Assembly (NCBI RefSeq): GCF_030679875.1
Contig: NZ_JAUXSP010000015.1
Location: forward strand, 186,001 to 250,000
DNA from: Phenylobacterium sp.
Lineage (GTDB): Bacteria; Pseudomonadota; Alphaproteobacteria; Caulobacterales; Caulobacteraceae
Direction: 5' to 3'
DNA: 64,000 bases
Shown: piece by piece, positions 15,765 to 24,417 of the stretch
Layout of the letters: every line of letters begins with the position of its first letter
Position numbering within the stretch: the stretch's first letter is position 1
Program-made: the position numbers and the translations under genes
The notes under the pieces: generated by a model
Seen by the model: the letters and a program-made list of their open reading frames with translations, nothing else
Database searches by the model: none
Told to the model about the DNA's origin: nothing

Positions 15765-16505
15765 TCACCAACTCTCCGACCACGGACGAAGATCGAGCTC
15801 ATGGGTCCAGGCCGAGCGGGCCTGGCGATGAAGGGCCACATAGGTGGCGGCGATATCGGCGGGCTTGAGGACCCGATCCTCGACCAGGCGCTGTTCGATG
15901 TCGGGCATGTTGGCGCGGCTGAAGACCCCGTCGATGGCGCCGTCGACCACCACGTGGGCCACATGGACCCCCTGGGGCGCCAGTTCGCGGGCCAGGCTCT
16001 GGGCGACGGCTCGCAGGCCATGCTTGGCGGCTGCGAAGGCGGCAAAGCCTTCCCGGCCCCGTACTGACGCCGTGGCGCCGGTGAACAGGATCGTGCCTCG
16101 GCCCCGGGGCAGCATCACGCGCGCGGCCTCACGGCCGGTCAGGAAGCCCGCGAAACAGGCCATCTCCCAGACCTTGGTGAAGACCCGGCTGGTGGTCTCC
16201 AGGATGGGGAAACGGACATTGGCCCCGATGTTGAACACCACCACCTCGATGGGGCCCACCTCGGCCTCGATGCGGTCGAACAGGGCGGCCATCTCGGCCT
16301 CTTCCCGGGCGTCGACGCCGTAGGCCCGGGCCTGCCCGCCGGCCGCGAGGATCTCGTCCGCCAAGGCCTGGAGCTGATCCTCGTGGCGGGGCCGCCGGGT
16401 CACGCAGGCGATCAGGCCTTCGGCCGCGAAAGCCTTGGCGATCGCCCCGCCGACGCCGTCACCGGCGCCGATGACCACGCAGGCGCCTTTGGGTTCGTCT
16501 GCCAT
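15765..16505 (-). CDS. SDR-family protein lacking the catalytic tyrosine
   Basis: This 246-residue Rossmann protein has a nucleotide-binding VIGAGDGVGG motif and a Ser in GATAS (S147), so the short-chain dehydrogenase fold is clear. The expected YxxxK motif reads FAAAK (F157, K161), so the catalytic Tyr is replaced by Phe. The NNAG-type motif is FNIGAN. It may bind NAD(P) without normal dehydrogenase chemistry, or use another residue. It is divergent from an HxlR regulator across an operator-like inverted repeat and is followed by a DsbA-like isomerase gene, suggesting co-induction. Confidence 0.88.
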   Translation of the reverse strand: MADEPKGACVVIGAGDGVGGAIAKAFAAEGLIACVTRRPRHEDQLQALADEILAAGGQARAYGVDAREEAEMAALFDRIEAEVGPIEVVVFNIGANVRFPILETTSRVFTKVWEMACFAGFLTGREAARVMLPRGRGTILFTGATASVRGREGFAAFAAAKHGLRAVAQSLARELAPQGVHVAHVVVDGAIDGVFSRANMPDIEQRLVEDRVLKPADIAATYVALHRQARSAWTHELDLRPWSESW

Positions 16506-16511
16506 GGACCC

Positions 16512-16557
16512 CTCCGTTCAAAATTCGAACTCAGGTTCGTATTGAATTTGAACGGAG
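16512..16557. promoter_or_regulatory. Inverted-repeat operator between SDR and hxlR genes
   Basis: A perfect 11-bp inverted repeat, CTCCGTTCAAA (16512-16522) and TTTGAACGGAG (16547-16557), encloses further AT-rich symmetry (TTCGAAC and GTTCG). It lies in the 91-bp gap between divergent SDR and HxlR genes. The position and symmetry fit a dimeric regulator site that would control both promoters. It is notably AT-rich in a GC-rich background. Confidence 0.7.
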
Positions 16558-16596
16558 TCAATCGCATTATCGGCGGGCAGCAGGAGGTCGCCGCCG

Positions 16597-17070
16597 ATGA
16601 AATGGGATGAGCTGGCCCGGGAGCCCTGTTCGGTGGCCCGATCCCTGGCGGTGATCGGCGACCGCTGGACCCTGATGATCCTGCGCGACGTCTTCCTGGG
16701 CGTCCGCCGGTTCGAGACCTTTCAGGCCCGTCTGGGCATTTCGCGCAGCATCGTCACCGAACGGCTGAACCTGCTGGTGGCCGAAGGCGTGCTGGAGCGC
16801 AGGCCCTATCAGGACCGGCCGGTGCGTCACGAATACCGCCTGACCGCCAAGGGCCTCGACCTGCATCCGGTGATCATGGCCATCGTTGACTGGGGCGACC
16901 GCCACTATGCCGGTGCGAGCGGGCCCCCGATCCTGCGTCGGCACAAGGGCTGCGGCTGCGACTTCCACGCCGTCCAGGTCTGTTCCGAATGCGGCGACCC
17001 CGTCACCGCCCGCGACGTCGAGGCGAGGCCGGGGCCCGGCGCGGCGGCAAGGGCCGCGCTCGCCCCCTGA
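16597..17070 (+). CDS. HxlR-family winged-helix transcriptional regulator
   Basis: This 157-residue regulator has the HxlR winged helix: IGDRWTLMILRDVFLGVRRFETFQARLGISRSIVTERL spans helices 2-4 of the DNA-binding domain, followed by the wing GVLERRPYQDRPVRHEYRLT. The C-terminus has a small Cys-rich segment (CGCDFH then CSECG) that could bind a metal or react with electrophiles. It is divergent from the SDR/isomerase operon with a strong inverted repeat between them, so it probably regulates that operon and itself. HxlR proteins often sense aldehydes, quinones or other reactive compounds. Confidence 0.92.
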   Translation: MKWDELAREPCSVARSLAVIGDRWTLMILRDVFLGVRRFETFQARLGISRSIVTERLNLLVAEGVLERRPYQDRPVRHEYRLTAKGLDLHPVIMAIVDWGDRHYAGASGPPILRRHKGCGCDFHAVQVCSECGDPVTARDVEARPGPGAAARAALAP

Positions 17071-17081
17071 CCCATTCGCCT

Positions 17082-18965
17082 CTACGTCCTCGTCGCGAAT
17101 TCGGCGTCGCCCGTGGCGGCCACCTGGGCGTCGTCGAAGGAGGCGTGGGCTGAGGTGTAGAGCCGGGAATAGAGACCCTGGTTGGCCATCAGCACGTCGT
17201 GGGGCCCCTGCTCCAGGATGTGACCCTGCTGGAGGACGATAATCTTGTCAGCGTCGCGGATGGTCGCCAGCCGGTGGGCGATGACGATGCAGGTCCGCCC
17301 CGCAAACAGCACCTTCAGCGCCTTCTGGATCGCCTGTTCGGTGAAGGAGTCGATATTGGCCGTGGCCTCGTCGAGGATCAGGATCTGCGGATCGGCGACC
17401 AGGGCCCGGGCGAAGGACAGCAACTGCCGCTGTCCAAGGGAGATGTTGCGTCCCCGCTGGCCGAGCTGGGTGTCGTAACCCTCGGGCAGACGCATGATGA
17501 AGTCATGGGCCGAGACCGACCTGGCCGCCGAGATCACATCCTCGCGGGTGGCGCCTGAGGTATTGTAGCGGATGTTCTCCTCGATGGTGCCGCTGAACAG
17601 GAAGGGCTCCTGCAGCACCATGCCGATATTGCGGCCCAGGGATTCCAGCGTCACGTCGCGGACGTCGCGCCCGCCGATCAGCACCTGGCCCTGGTCCACC
17701 TCGTAGAAGCGGTGGGCGAGCGCGATGATGCTGGTCTTGCCCGAGCCCGTGGGGCCCACCAGCGCCACCACCTGACGGGGCTGAACCTCGAAGCTCACAT
17801 CGTGCAGCACGGGGCGGGCGGGGTCATAGCCGAAGGTGACATTGCGGAATTCGACGGTGGGCGCGAAGTTCGCCAGGGGTTCGGCGTCGGGCTTGTCGAC
17901 GATGGTCACCGGCACATCGAGCACCTCGAAGATCCGGTGCCCCGCGGCCATGGCCCGCTGCATGATGGTGTATTGCATCGACAGCATGCGGACCGGGTCG
18001 AAGAACCGCTGCACATAGAAGATGAAGGCGACCATGACGCCGACGTCCAGCCGGCCCCCCAGCACCGCATTGCCGCCAACCACGATGACGATGCCCATGG
18101 CCAGCCCGGTCAGGACATCGACCGTGGGGACCATCACCTGGGTCATGGCCGCCGAGCCGTTCTGGGCGGCCATGTTTTCCCGGGCCTTCTCCTCATAGAG
18201 CTTGAAGTTCATCGCCTCGCGGCGGCTCTCCTGCACCGTGCGAACCCCCTGGATGTTCTCGGCCAGCGCGCTGTTGGCGGTGGAGGAGGCGTCGCGCGCT
18301 TCCCGGAACGTCTTCTTGGAGAAGGGCAGCCAGATGGCGCGGACGACGATCAGGGCGGGGATCACCGTCAAGGTCAGAAGGCCAAGCTGCAGGTCCATGC
18401 TGAGCAGGGCGACCGTGATGCCGATCAGCAGGGCGATGTCGCCGACCGCGCCGGTGGTGCTCTCCAGGAACTCCTGCAGGGCGTTCACGTCGCCTTGCAG
18501 CCTGGCCATGATCCGACCCACATGGGTCTTGTCCATGAAGGACAGGGATACGTCCTGGAAGTGGCTGAACATGGCGCGGCGGACGTCGAAGATGACCCGC
18601 TGGGCCAGCCGCGAACTCATCCACTGTTCGAGGAAGAAGGCGCCGGCGTTCAGGATCACCACGCCGACGAAGATGGCGATGATCTGGTCCAGCCGCGCAT
18701 TGTCGCCGCCGCCAACCGCGGCGTTCACCGCCTGGCCGATCATGTAGGGAATGGCGATGGCCGTGGCCGCCGAGATCAGCACGGCGATCTGTGCGCCGAT
18801 GACGAAGGTCTTGTGGGGTTTGAGGAACGGGATGAACCGGCCCAGGATCTTGGGGTTGATCGAGGCGAAAATCTCTTCGGCGTCATCGCTGCCGAGGGTG
18901 GCCCGGGGCTTGCGGGGGGTCTGAGAGGCGACGTCGGTCCCGCGGTCGAAGACGAAATCGCTCAT
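17082..18965 (-). CDS. ABC exporter half-transporter, catalytically competent ATP site subunit
   Basis: This 627-residue type IV ABC half-transporter has an N-terminal transmembrane domain (about 50-340) and a nucleotide-binding domain. Walker A is GPTGSGKT (404-411). The signature is degenerate (NISLGQ, 507-512), Walker B is intact with the catalytic Glu (ILILDE, 528-533), and the H-loop is IAHRL. Its start overlaps the stop of the upstream half-transporter (ATGA), so the two form a heterodimeric exporter of the BmrCD/TM287-288 type. The exported substrate, lipid or drug, cannot be deduced. It converges on the hxlR gene. Confidence 0.92.
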   Translation of the reverse strand: MSDFVFDRGTDVASQTPRKPRATLGSDDAEEIFASINPKILGRFIPFLKPHKTFVIGAQIAVLISAATAIAIPYMIGQAVNAAVGGGDNARLDQIIAIFVGVVILNAGAFFLEQWMSSRLAQRVIFDVRRAMFSHFQDVSLSFMDKTHVGRIMARLQGDVNALQEFLESTTGAVGDIALLIGITVALLSMDLQLGLLTLTVIPALIVVRAIWLPFSKKTFREARDASSTANSALAENIQGVRTVQESRREAMNFKLYEEKARENMAAQNGSAAMTQVMVPTVDVLTGLAMGIVIVVGGNAVLGGRLDVGVMVAFIFYVQRFFDPVRMLSMQYTIMQRAMAAGHRIFEVLDVPVTIVDKPDAEPLANFAPTVEFRNVTFGYDPARPVLHDVSFEVQPRQVVALVGPTGSGKTSIIALAHRFYEVDQGQVLIGGRDVRDVTLESLGRNIGMVLQEPFLFSGTIEENIRYNTSGATREDVISAARSVSAHDFIMRLPEGYDTQLGQRGRNISLGQRQLLSFARALVADPQILILDEATANIDSFTEQAIQKALKVLFAGRTCIVIAHRLATIRDADKIIVLQQGHILEQGPHDVLMANQGLYSRLYTSAHASFDDAQVAATGDAEFATRT

Positions 18966-20863
18966 GCCCGCACCCCTTCGGTCTGGCTGGCGGCGGGGGC
19001 CTCTGCTGACGCCTCGGGCGCCAGGTCCTCGGACAGCCCCCCCCCATCGGCCCGGGTCTGCAGGGCGTAGAGCTCGGCATAGACGCCGCCGGCGGCGACC
19101 AGGCTGCGATGGTCGCCGCGTTCGACCACCCGGCCCTCGTCCAGCACGATGATCTGGTCGGCGTGCATCAGGGAGGACAGGCGATGGGCGATGATCACCG
19201 TGGCCTTGGTCTCGGTGGCGCTGGCCAGGGCGTCCCGGACCTTGCGCTCAGTGACGGCGTCAATGGCGGCGGTCGAGTCATCGAAAATCATGACGCCCGG
19301 CCCCGGCACCACGCCCCGGGCGATGGACATCCGCTGGCGCTGGCCCCCGGACAGGGCCACGCCGCGCTCACCCACCCGGGTCGTGTAGCCGACCGGCAGG
19401 CCGGCGATATAGTCGTGCAATTGGGCGGTGCGGGCGGCGCCGACGATGCGGTCCTCCTCGGCCCAGGGATCGGCATAGGCGACATTGTTGGTCACCGTGG
19501 TGTCGAACAAGAAGGCCTCCTGCTGCACCAGACCGATATATTCCCGCAGAGTGGCCAGGCTGACCTCGCGGATGTCCTGACCATCGATGGTGATGCGGCC
19601 GCCGCTCACGTCGTAGAAGCGGGGGATCAGGTTGGCGATGGTCGACTTGCCGCTGCCCGGCGCGCCGACGACCCCCAGGGTCTGGCCCGGGCGGACTTCG
19701 AAGCTGACGTCGCTCAGCACCGGCCGGCCCTCGTCATAGGAGAAGTCCACATGCTCGAAGCGCAGGATTCCTTGCGTGGGCGCCAGGGGCCGGGCGCCGG
19801 GCGCGTCGGCGATCTCGGGCGCCAGATCGAGGACCTCGAACACCCGACCGCCCGATGAGGTGGCCCGGGCCGCCGAGGCGAAGATCATGGCGATCTGCCG
19901 GATCGGGGCCTGCAGCAGGGTCATATAGGTGAGGAATTCGGTGAGCCGCCCCACCGACATGGCGCCGGCGATCACCTGGTGGCCGCCGTACCAGAGCAGC
20001 ATCGCCATGGAGCCGTAATAGCTGAGCGTCATGGCGGTGATCGCCCGAAAACGCAGGGTGATGCGCTTGAACGAGTATTGCAGGGCGTTGTCGGCGGCGA
20101 CGTCGAACTTGCCCATCTCAAAGGCCTTGGCCGAGAAGGCGCGCACCACCCGGATGCCCTGGAGATTCTCCTCCATGGTGAGCGTCAGGACCGACATCAG
20201 CTGCTGGACCCGCAGCCAGGTCACCCGCAAGAGAAAGCCCATCCGCGCCAGGAACCAGCCGGCGATGGGCACGAAGGCCAGGGCCAGGAAGGCCATGGTG
20301 ACGTCGGTGGAGAACATCATGAAGGCCGAGACCGACAGCAGCATGACCAGGGTCAGGGTCTGCATCATCCCGCCCTGGATGAAGGCTCTCGTGCCTTCCA
20401 GGTCGAGCATGCCGCGGGTCACCAGGTCGCCGGAATGGATCTTGTCATGGAAGCCGAAGGACAGGCGCTGGAGCTGCTGGAAGAAGGACAGCCGCAGGTC
20501 ATAGGCCACCTTCTGGCTGACCTTCTCGGCCACATAGCCCCCATAGCCGGTGAGCAGTCCGCGCAGGCTGGCCGCGCCCAGAACAAGCAGGGCTGTGTTG
20601 ATCAGGGCGCGCTGCACATCGTCGGCGCTGGCGCTCCCGCCCGCCAGCAGCAGGTGAGCCTGATCCACCGCCTGGCCAAACAGACGCGGCAGGGTGAGGC
20701 TGAACAGGGCCGCCCCGATGGAGCAACCGACGGCCAGGGCGACCAGACCCGGATAGCGCAGGGCCAATCCCATGATTCTGCGCAGCACTCGGGGCATGGC
20801 CGAGACGTCAATCGACACAGAATCCGCCGCCGCATCCCTGGGGGAGGGGCGTGAATCACTCAT
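18962..20863 (-). CDS. ABC exporter half-transporter with degenerate Walker B
   Basis: This 633-residue partner of the downstream half-transporter has six predicted transmembrane helices (about 40-340) and a nucleotide-binding domain. Walker A is GAPGSGKS (400-407), the signature is canonical LSGGQ (504-508), and Walker B is IFDDS (526-530), in which Asp replaces the catalytic Glu. Together with the SLGQ signature of its partner, this forms one non-hydrolysing and one hydrolysing ATP site, the known asymmetric heterodimer design. It is the first gene of the two-gene operon; the promoter must lie in the 144-bp gap upstream. Confidence 0.92.
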   Translation of the reverse strand: MSDSRPSPRDAAADSVSIDVSAMPRVLRRIMGLALRYPGLVALAVGCSIGAALFSLTLPRLFGQAVDQAHLLLAGGSASADDVQRALINTALLVLGAASLRGLLTGYGGYVAEKVSQKVAYDLRLSFFQQLQRLSFGFHDKIHSGDLVTRGMLDLEGTRAFIQGGMMQTLTLVMLLSVSAFMMFSTDVTMAFLALAFVPIAGWFLARMGFLLRVTWLRVQQLMSVLTLTMEENLQGIRVVRAFSAKAFEMGKFDVAADNALQYSFKRITLRFRAITAMTLSYYGSMAMLLWYGGHQVIAGAMSVGRLTEFLTYMTLLQAPIRQIAMIFASAARATSSGGRVFEVLDLAPEIADAPGARPLAPTQGILRFEHVDFSYDEGRPVLSDVSFEVRPGQTLGVVGAPGSGKSTIANLIPRFYDVSGGRITIDGQDIREVSLATLREYIGLVQQEAFLFDTTVTNNVAYADPWAEEDRIVGAARTAQLHDYIAGLPVGYTTRVGERGVALSGGQRQRMSIARGVVPGPGVMIFDDSTAAIDAVTERKVRDALASATETKATVIIAHRLSSLMHADQIIVLDEGRVVERGDHRSLVAAGGVYAELYALQTRADGGGLSEDLAPEASAEAPAASQTEGVRA

Positions 20864-21007
20864 CTGAAAATGTCCAATCTTGGTATGACGCCATCATGCG
20901 GCGCCACCAGGGGTCGCGCCACCGTCTTTTGACGCCGCCGCCAATTAGTCCATCTGCGTGACATCCGTCCGGGTCTCGGGACCGGGATCGACCAGACAAC
21001 CTTGGCC

Positions 21008-21799
21008 TCAGGCGGACAGGGGCCGCGCCCTGGGAGCCACGGTCACCGCCATAGTCGGCGGCCTGGGTCGCGGCCGCAATCGCCCGCCCTTCAGCCAGAT
21101 CTTGAGGGCTTCCCAATGGATGGCGCCCATGACCCCGAGGGTCATCCAGGGGTGGGTGAGCCACGCCGTCAACAGGGCGCGATCGGTCAGGGGTCGCCGG
21201 CCGCCGGCGAAGCCGGCCGACAGCAGGGGCCCCTCCCCGTCGGACACCTCGATGCTGACCGCCACCTTCTCGCCTGGGGGGCGGATGGTGAAGGCGTAGG
21301 TCAGGTCCATGTCCATGAAGGGCGAGACATAGAACCCCTTGTCGATGGCTTGGCGCAGGGTTTCGCCCTCTATGGCCGGGGCTGGGATCAGATAGCTGTG
21401 CCGGTCGCCGAAGGTGTTGTTCACCTCATAGAGGATGGCGCTGAGGCCGCCGTCGGCGCGGTGGCAGAAGAAGACGCTCAACGGATTGAACACCCCCCCC
21501 AGCACCCGGGGCATGCAGAGCAGGCGGATGGGGCCCCCCGTCTCAAGCCCCGCCTGCGCCAGGTGGGCCTCCACCTGGGTCTTGAGGGGACGAGCCGTGC
21601 CATCCCCATGGTCCCGGCTCTGGAAGCTGAACAGACCGGGGGCGTCGAACCCGAAGAGGCGAAGGCCCCGGCCCAGGGCCGGGGCTTCATCGAGGTCCAC
21701 CAGCAACATGAAGATGCGGTAGCGCAGGCTATGCGCCTTGGGACGCGTCCGGGCGTGGAGGACCAGCCCCGGATAGAGGCCCGAGGCGGACGGGCTCAC
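21008..21799 (-). CDS. DUF1365 family protein
   Basis: This 263-residue protein matches DUF1365, seen in YPGLVLHARTRPKAHSLRYRIFMLLVDLDE at the start and FFCHRADGGLSAILYEVNNTFGDRHSYL in the middle. DUF1365 genes regularly accompany a FAD-dependent amine-oxidase-like protein and a cyclopropane-fatty-acid-synthase-like methyltransferase, including in the singlet-oxygen (RpoE/ChrR) response of Rhodobacter. Here it overlaps the stop of the FAD oxidoreductase by four bases (ATGA). A role in membrane lipid modification is inferred from this association. Its biochemical activity is not established to my knowledge. Confidence 0.92.
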   Translation of the reverse strand: MSPSASGLYPGLVLHARTRPKAHSLRYRIFMLLVDLDEAPALGRGLRLFGFDAPGLFSFQSRDHGDGTARPLKTQVEAHLAQAGLETGGPIRLLCMPRVLGGVFNPLSVFFCHRADGGLSAILYEVNNTFGDRHSYLIPAPAIEGETLRQAIDKGFYVSPFMDMDLTYAFTIRPPGEKVAVSIEVSDGEGPLLSAGFAGGRRPLTDRALLTAWLTHPWMTLGVMGAIHWEALKIWLKGGRLRPRPRPPTMAVTVAPRARPLSA

Positions 21800-23145
21800 G
21801 CGGCGGCCTCGGCCGGGGCTGCGGTGGGGACCGGGCGCAGGCGGATTCGCCCGGATTCGCCGTCCACCGACCAGGGCCGGCGCACGCCGCCGAGCTGCTC
21901 GGCCACCGCCAGCCCCGACTGCAGCCCGTCCTCATGGAAGCCGTGGCCGAAATACGATCCGCAGAACCAGGTCCGGTTGGCGCCTTGGAGGGACCACAGC
22001 TCGTCCTGGGCGGCCAGGGCGCCGGCGTCGAACAGGGGATGCTCATAGACCTCGGTGCGGATCACCGCCTCCGGCGCGATCTCCCGGTTCGGGTTGAGGG
22101 TGACGAAGAGCTCAGGCTTGGACGGCAGGCTCTGCAGCTTGTTCATCCAGTAGGTGACGCAGCCCTCCTCCGGCGCGCCGCGACGGCCGAGGTGATTCCA
22201 GGCGGTCCAGGCCGCGCGGCGCTTCGGCATCAGGGCGGGGTCTGTGTGAAGGACAGTGAGGTTGCGGCTGTAGCGAAAGGCCGACAACAGGCGGGTCTCC
22301 TCCGCGCCCGGATCCTCCAGGAGGGCCAGGGCCTGATCGCCGTGGGTCGCGATCACCACCTCGTCGAACCGCTCGACCTGGCCATTGGCCAGCCGGATAT
22401 CGACGCCGCCAGCCTCACGGCGAACGCCGACCACCCGGACGCCTGAGCGGACCTCCCCCTGGAAGGCCGCGGCCAGACGCGACACATAGGTGCGGCTGCC
22501 CCCCTCCACAGTCCGCCACAGCCCTCGCCCGAAGACGCTCATCATGCCGTGGTTCTGGAAGAAGCGGATCAGGGCCGCGGCCGGATAGGCGCCGATGGCG
22601 CCCAGCGGCGTCGACCAGATCGCCGCAGCCTGGGGCAGCAGGTGGTCGTCCCGGAAGGCCTGGCAGTAGCCCTTCTGCTTCAGATAGTCGTCGAGGCTGG
22701 TGAGAGGAGCCTCCAGGGCCGCAAGGTCCCGGGGGCCATGGCGATAGAAGCGGGTGACGTCCCGCAGCATCCCCCAATAGCGGGCGCTGAAGACATTGCG
22801 CTTCTGAGCGAACAGGGACTGTGAGGAGTACTCGAAGGCGCCGTCATCCAGGGAGACGCTGAGCGCCATGTCAGCGTCCAGGGTCGAGACGCCCAGGTGG
22901 GCCAGCAGGGCCGTGAAATTGGGATAGTTTTCCTCGTTATAGACAATGAAGCCCGTATCGACGGCGACGATCCCATCGGGGCCACCAGGCGCCTCGACGG
23001 TGTTGGCGTGGCCGCCCAGCCGGCTGTCGCCCTCGAACAGGGTCACCTTGTGCTTTGCGCCCAGCAGCCAGGCCGCCGAGAGGCCGGAGACGCCCCCCCC
23101 GACCACGGCGATCCGCAACGGCCTGGAACTGTTGTCTGCGCCCAC
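21796..23145 (-). CDS. NAD(P)/FAD-dependent oxidoreductase (amine-oxidase-like)
   Basis: This 449-residue flavoprotein has an N-terminal FAD-binding motif (RIAVVGGGVSGLSAAWLL) and a following FEGDSRLGGHANT, typical of the amine-oxidase/desaturase-like family that partners DUF1365 and Cfa. I choose a GTG start at 23145, because AAGGAG precedes it with good spacing. The ATG at 23205 would add 20 unrelated residues. It is the first gene of a two-gene unit divergent from cfa. It probably acts on membrane fatty acyl chains, but its substrate is unknown. Confidence 0.88.
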   Translation of the reverse strand: MGADNSSRPLRIAVVGGGVSGLSAAWLLGAKHKVTLFEGDSRLGGHANTVEAPGGPDGIVAVDTGFIVYNEENYPNFTALLAHLGVSTLDADMALSVSLDDGAFEYSSQSLFAQKRNVFSARYWGMLRDVTRFYRHGPRDLAALEAPLTSLDDYLKQKGYCQAFRDDHLLPQAAAIWSTPLGAIGAYPAAALIRFFQNHGMMSVFGRGLWRTVEGGSRTYVSRLAAAFQGEVRSGVRVVGVRREAGGVDIRLANGQVERFDEVVIATHGDQALALLEDPGAEETRLLSAFRYSRNLTVLHTDPALMPKRRAAWTAWNHLGRRGAPEEGCVTYWMNKLQSLPSKPELFVTLNPNREIAPEAVIRTEVYEHPLFDAGALAAQDELWSLQGANRTWFCGSYFGHGFHEDGLQSGLAVAEQLGGVRRPWSVDGESGRIRLRPVPTAAPAEAAA

Positions 23146-23249
23146 GGGAACTCCTTGACTGCTGTTGATTTGGTCAGACCGCCGCCCCACCGGCGCCGAC
23201 CTCAAGCATTACGGGGCGAGTGACAGGGCGGATGCAGCCCCAGGCCGAC

Positions 23250-23278
23250 GCATCCGAACTCTCCGGTCTCGCGTAACC
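23250..23278 (+). promoter_or_regulatory. Candidate ECF (RpoE/ChrR-type) promoter upstream of cfa
   Basis: GCATCC (23250-23255), an 18-bp spacer and TAACC (23274-23278) resemble the Rhodobacter RpoE consensus TGATCC-N18-TAA, with two mismatches in the -35 element. It lies about 100 bp upstream of the cfa-like gene, whose homologues belong to that regulon. No rpoE or chrR gene is in the window, so this is a weak, context-driven call. Confidence 0.35.
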
Positions 23279-23325
23279 AGATGGTCGAACATGGACCGGC
23301 GCGGCGCGGCGGCGTCGCAGAACAG

Positions 23326-23361
23326 CCCGCAATGCAGCCCGGAATACAGCCCGGAATACAG
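23326..23361. repeat. Three 12-bp tandem repeats in the cfa leader
   Basis: Three consecutive 12-bp units occur: CCCGCAATGCAG, CCCGGAATACAG and CCCGGAATACAG. The last two are identical and the first differs at two positions. They end 16 bp before the cfa start codon, inside the probable 5' untranslated region. The length is a multiple of three and the upstream frame is open, so an N-terminal extension including the repeat cannot be fully excluded. Confidence 0.75.
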
Positions 23362-23377
23362 AAGGAACACCGCCTCG

Positions 23378-24406
23378 ATGAGCTTTATCGGTTCGGCCAT
23401 CCAGGCCTTTGAAGGGGCCCCGGCGCCCGACCTCATGCGACGGGCGGCCATCGAGCTGCTGGTCGCCAACGCCCGGCGGCAACTGGGCAAGGCAGGCCCT
23501 GACGCCGAGGCGAAGTTCGCCCGCGAAATGAGCGAACGCCCTATCGCCGAACACGCCGCCGCGGCCAATGATCAGCACTACGAACTGCCCGCGGCCTTCT
23601 TCCAGAAGGTGCTTGGGCCGCAGCTCAAATACTCCAGCAGCCTCTACGATCCCGGCGTCGCCGACCTCGCCTCGGCGGAGGAGAACGCCCTGTCGGAGAC
23701 CGCCGATCACGCCGGTCTTCAGGACGGCCAGGAGATTCTGGAGCTTGGCTGCGGCTGGGGATCCCTCACCCTGTGGATGGCCCGCGCCCTGCCCCGGGCC
23801 CGGATCACCGCGGTGTCCAACTCGGCCAGCCAGGGCGAATATATTCGCGAGCAGGCCCGGGCGGCCGGCCTGACCAATGTCACGGTGCTGACCGCCGATA
23901 TGAACACCTTTTCCGCACCGGGCCAGTTCGACCGGGTGGTCTCGGTGGAGATGTTCGAGCACATGGCCAACTGGCGGGCCCTGCTGACCCAGGTGCGCGG
24001 CTGGCTGAAGCCGGACGGCCGGGCCTTCATCCATGTGTTCACCCATCGCACCACCCCCTACCGGTTTGAACTGGAGGACGAGTCGGACTGGATCGGCCAG
24101 CACTTCTTCTCCGGCGGGGTCATGCCCAGCCATGGGCTGATGAGCCAGTTCCCCGACCTGTTCGAGGTCGAGGCCGACTGGCGCTGGTCGGGCCGCCACT
24201 ATGAGCGCACCGCCCTGGACTGGCTGGCCAATTTCGACCGAAACGACGCGGCCATTCGCGACGTGCTTCGGGAGGTCTATGGTGACGCCGCCCCGCTGTG
24301 GCGGCGGCGCTGGCGGCTGTTCTTCCTGGCCACGGCGGGCCTGTTCGGCCACCGGGGCGGCGCGGAATGGGGCGTCAGCCACTATCGTCTCAAGCCGGCC
24401 CTCTGA
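23378..24406 (+). CDS. cfa: Cyclopropane-fatty-acyl-phospholipid synthase-like methyltransferase
   Basis: This 342-residue SAM-dependent methyltransferase of the Cfa family has SAM-binding motif I at ILELGCGWGSLTLWMA and the family segments YSSSLYDPG, VSVEMFEHM, and FIHVFTHRTTPYRFE. It is shorter than E. coli Cfa, with a reduced N-terminal domain, like the proteins encoded beside DUF1365 and DUF2177. The ATG at 23378 follows AAGGAAC; a longer frame from 23165 would run through the tandem repeats and lacks a good ribosome-binding site. It presumably modifies unsaturated membrane phospholipid acyl chains. DUF2177 follows 11 bases downstream. Confidence 0.92.
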   Translation: MSFIGSAIQAFEGAPAPDLMRRAAIELLVANARRQLGKAGPDAEAKFAREMSERPIAEHAAAANDQHYELPAAFFQKVLGPQLKYSSSLYDPGVADLASAEENALSETADHAGLQDGQEILELGCGWGSLTLWMARALPRARITAVSNSASQGEYIREQARAAGLTNVTVLTADMNTFSAPGQFDRVVSVEMFEHMANWRALLTQVRGWLKPDGRAFIHVFTHRTTPYRFELEDESDWIGQHFFSGGVMPSHGLMSQFPDLFEVEADWRWSGRHYERTALDWLANFDRNDAAIRDVLREVYGDAAPLWRRRWRLFFLATAGLFGHRGGAEWGVSHYRLKPAL

Positions 24407-24417
24407 AGGAGCTCGCC

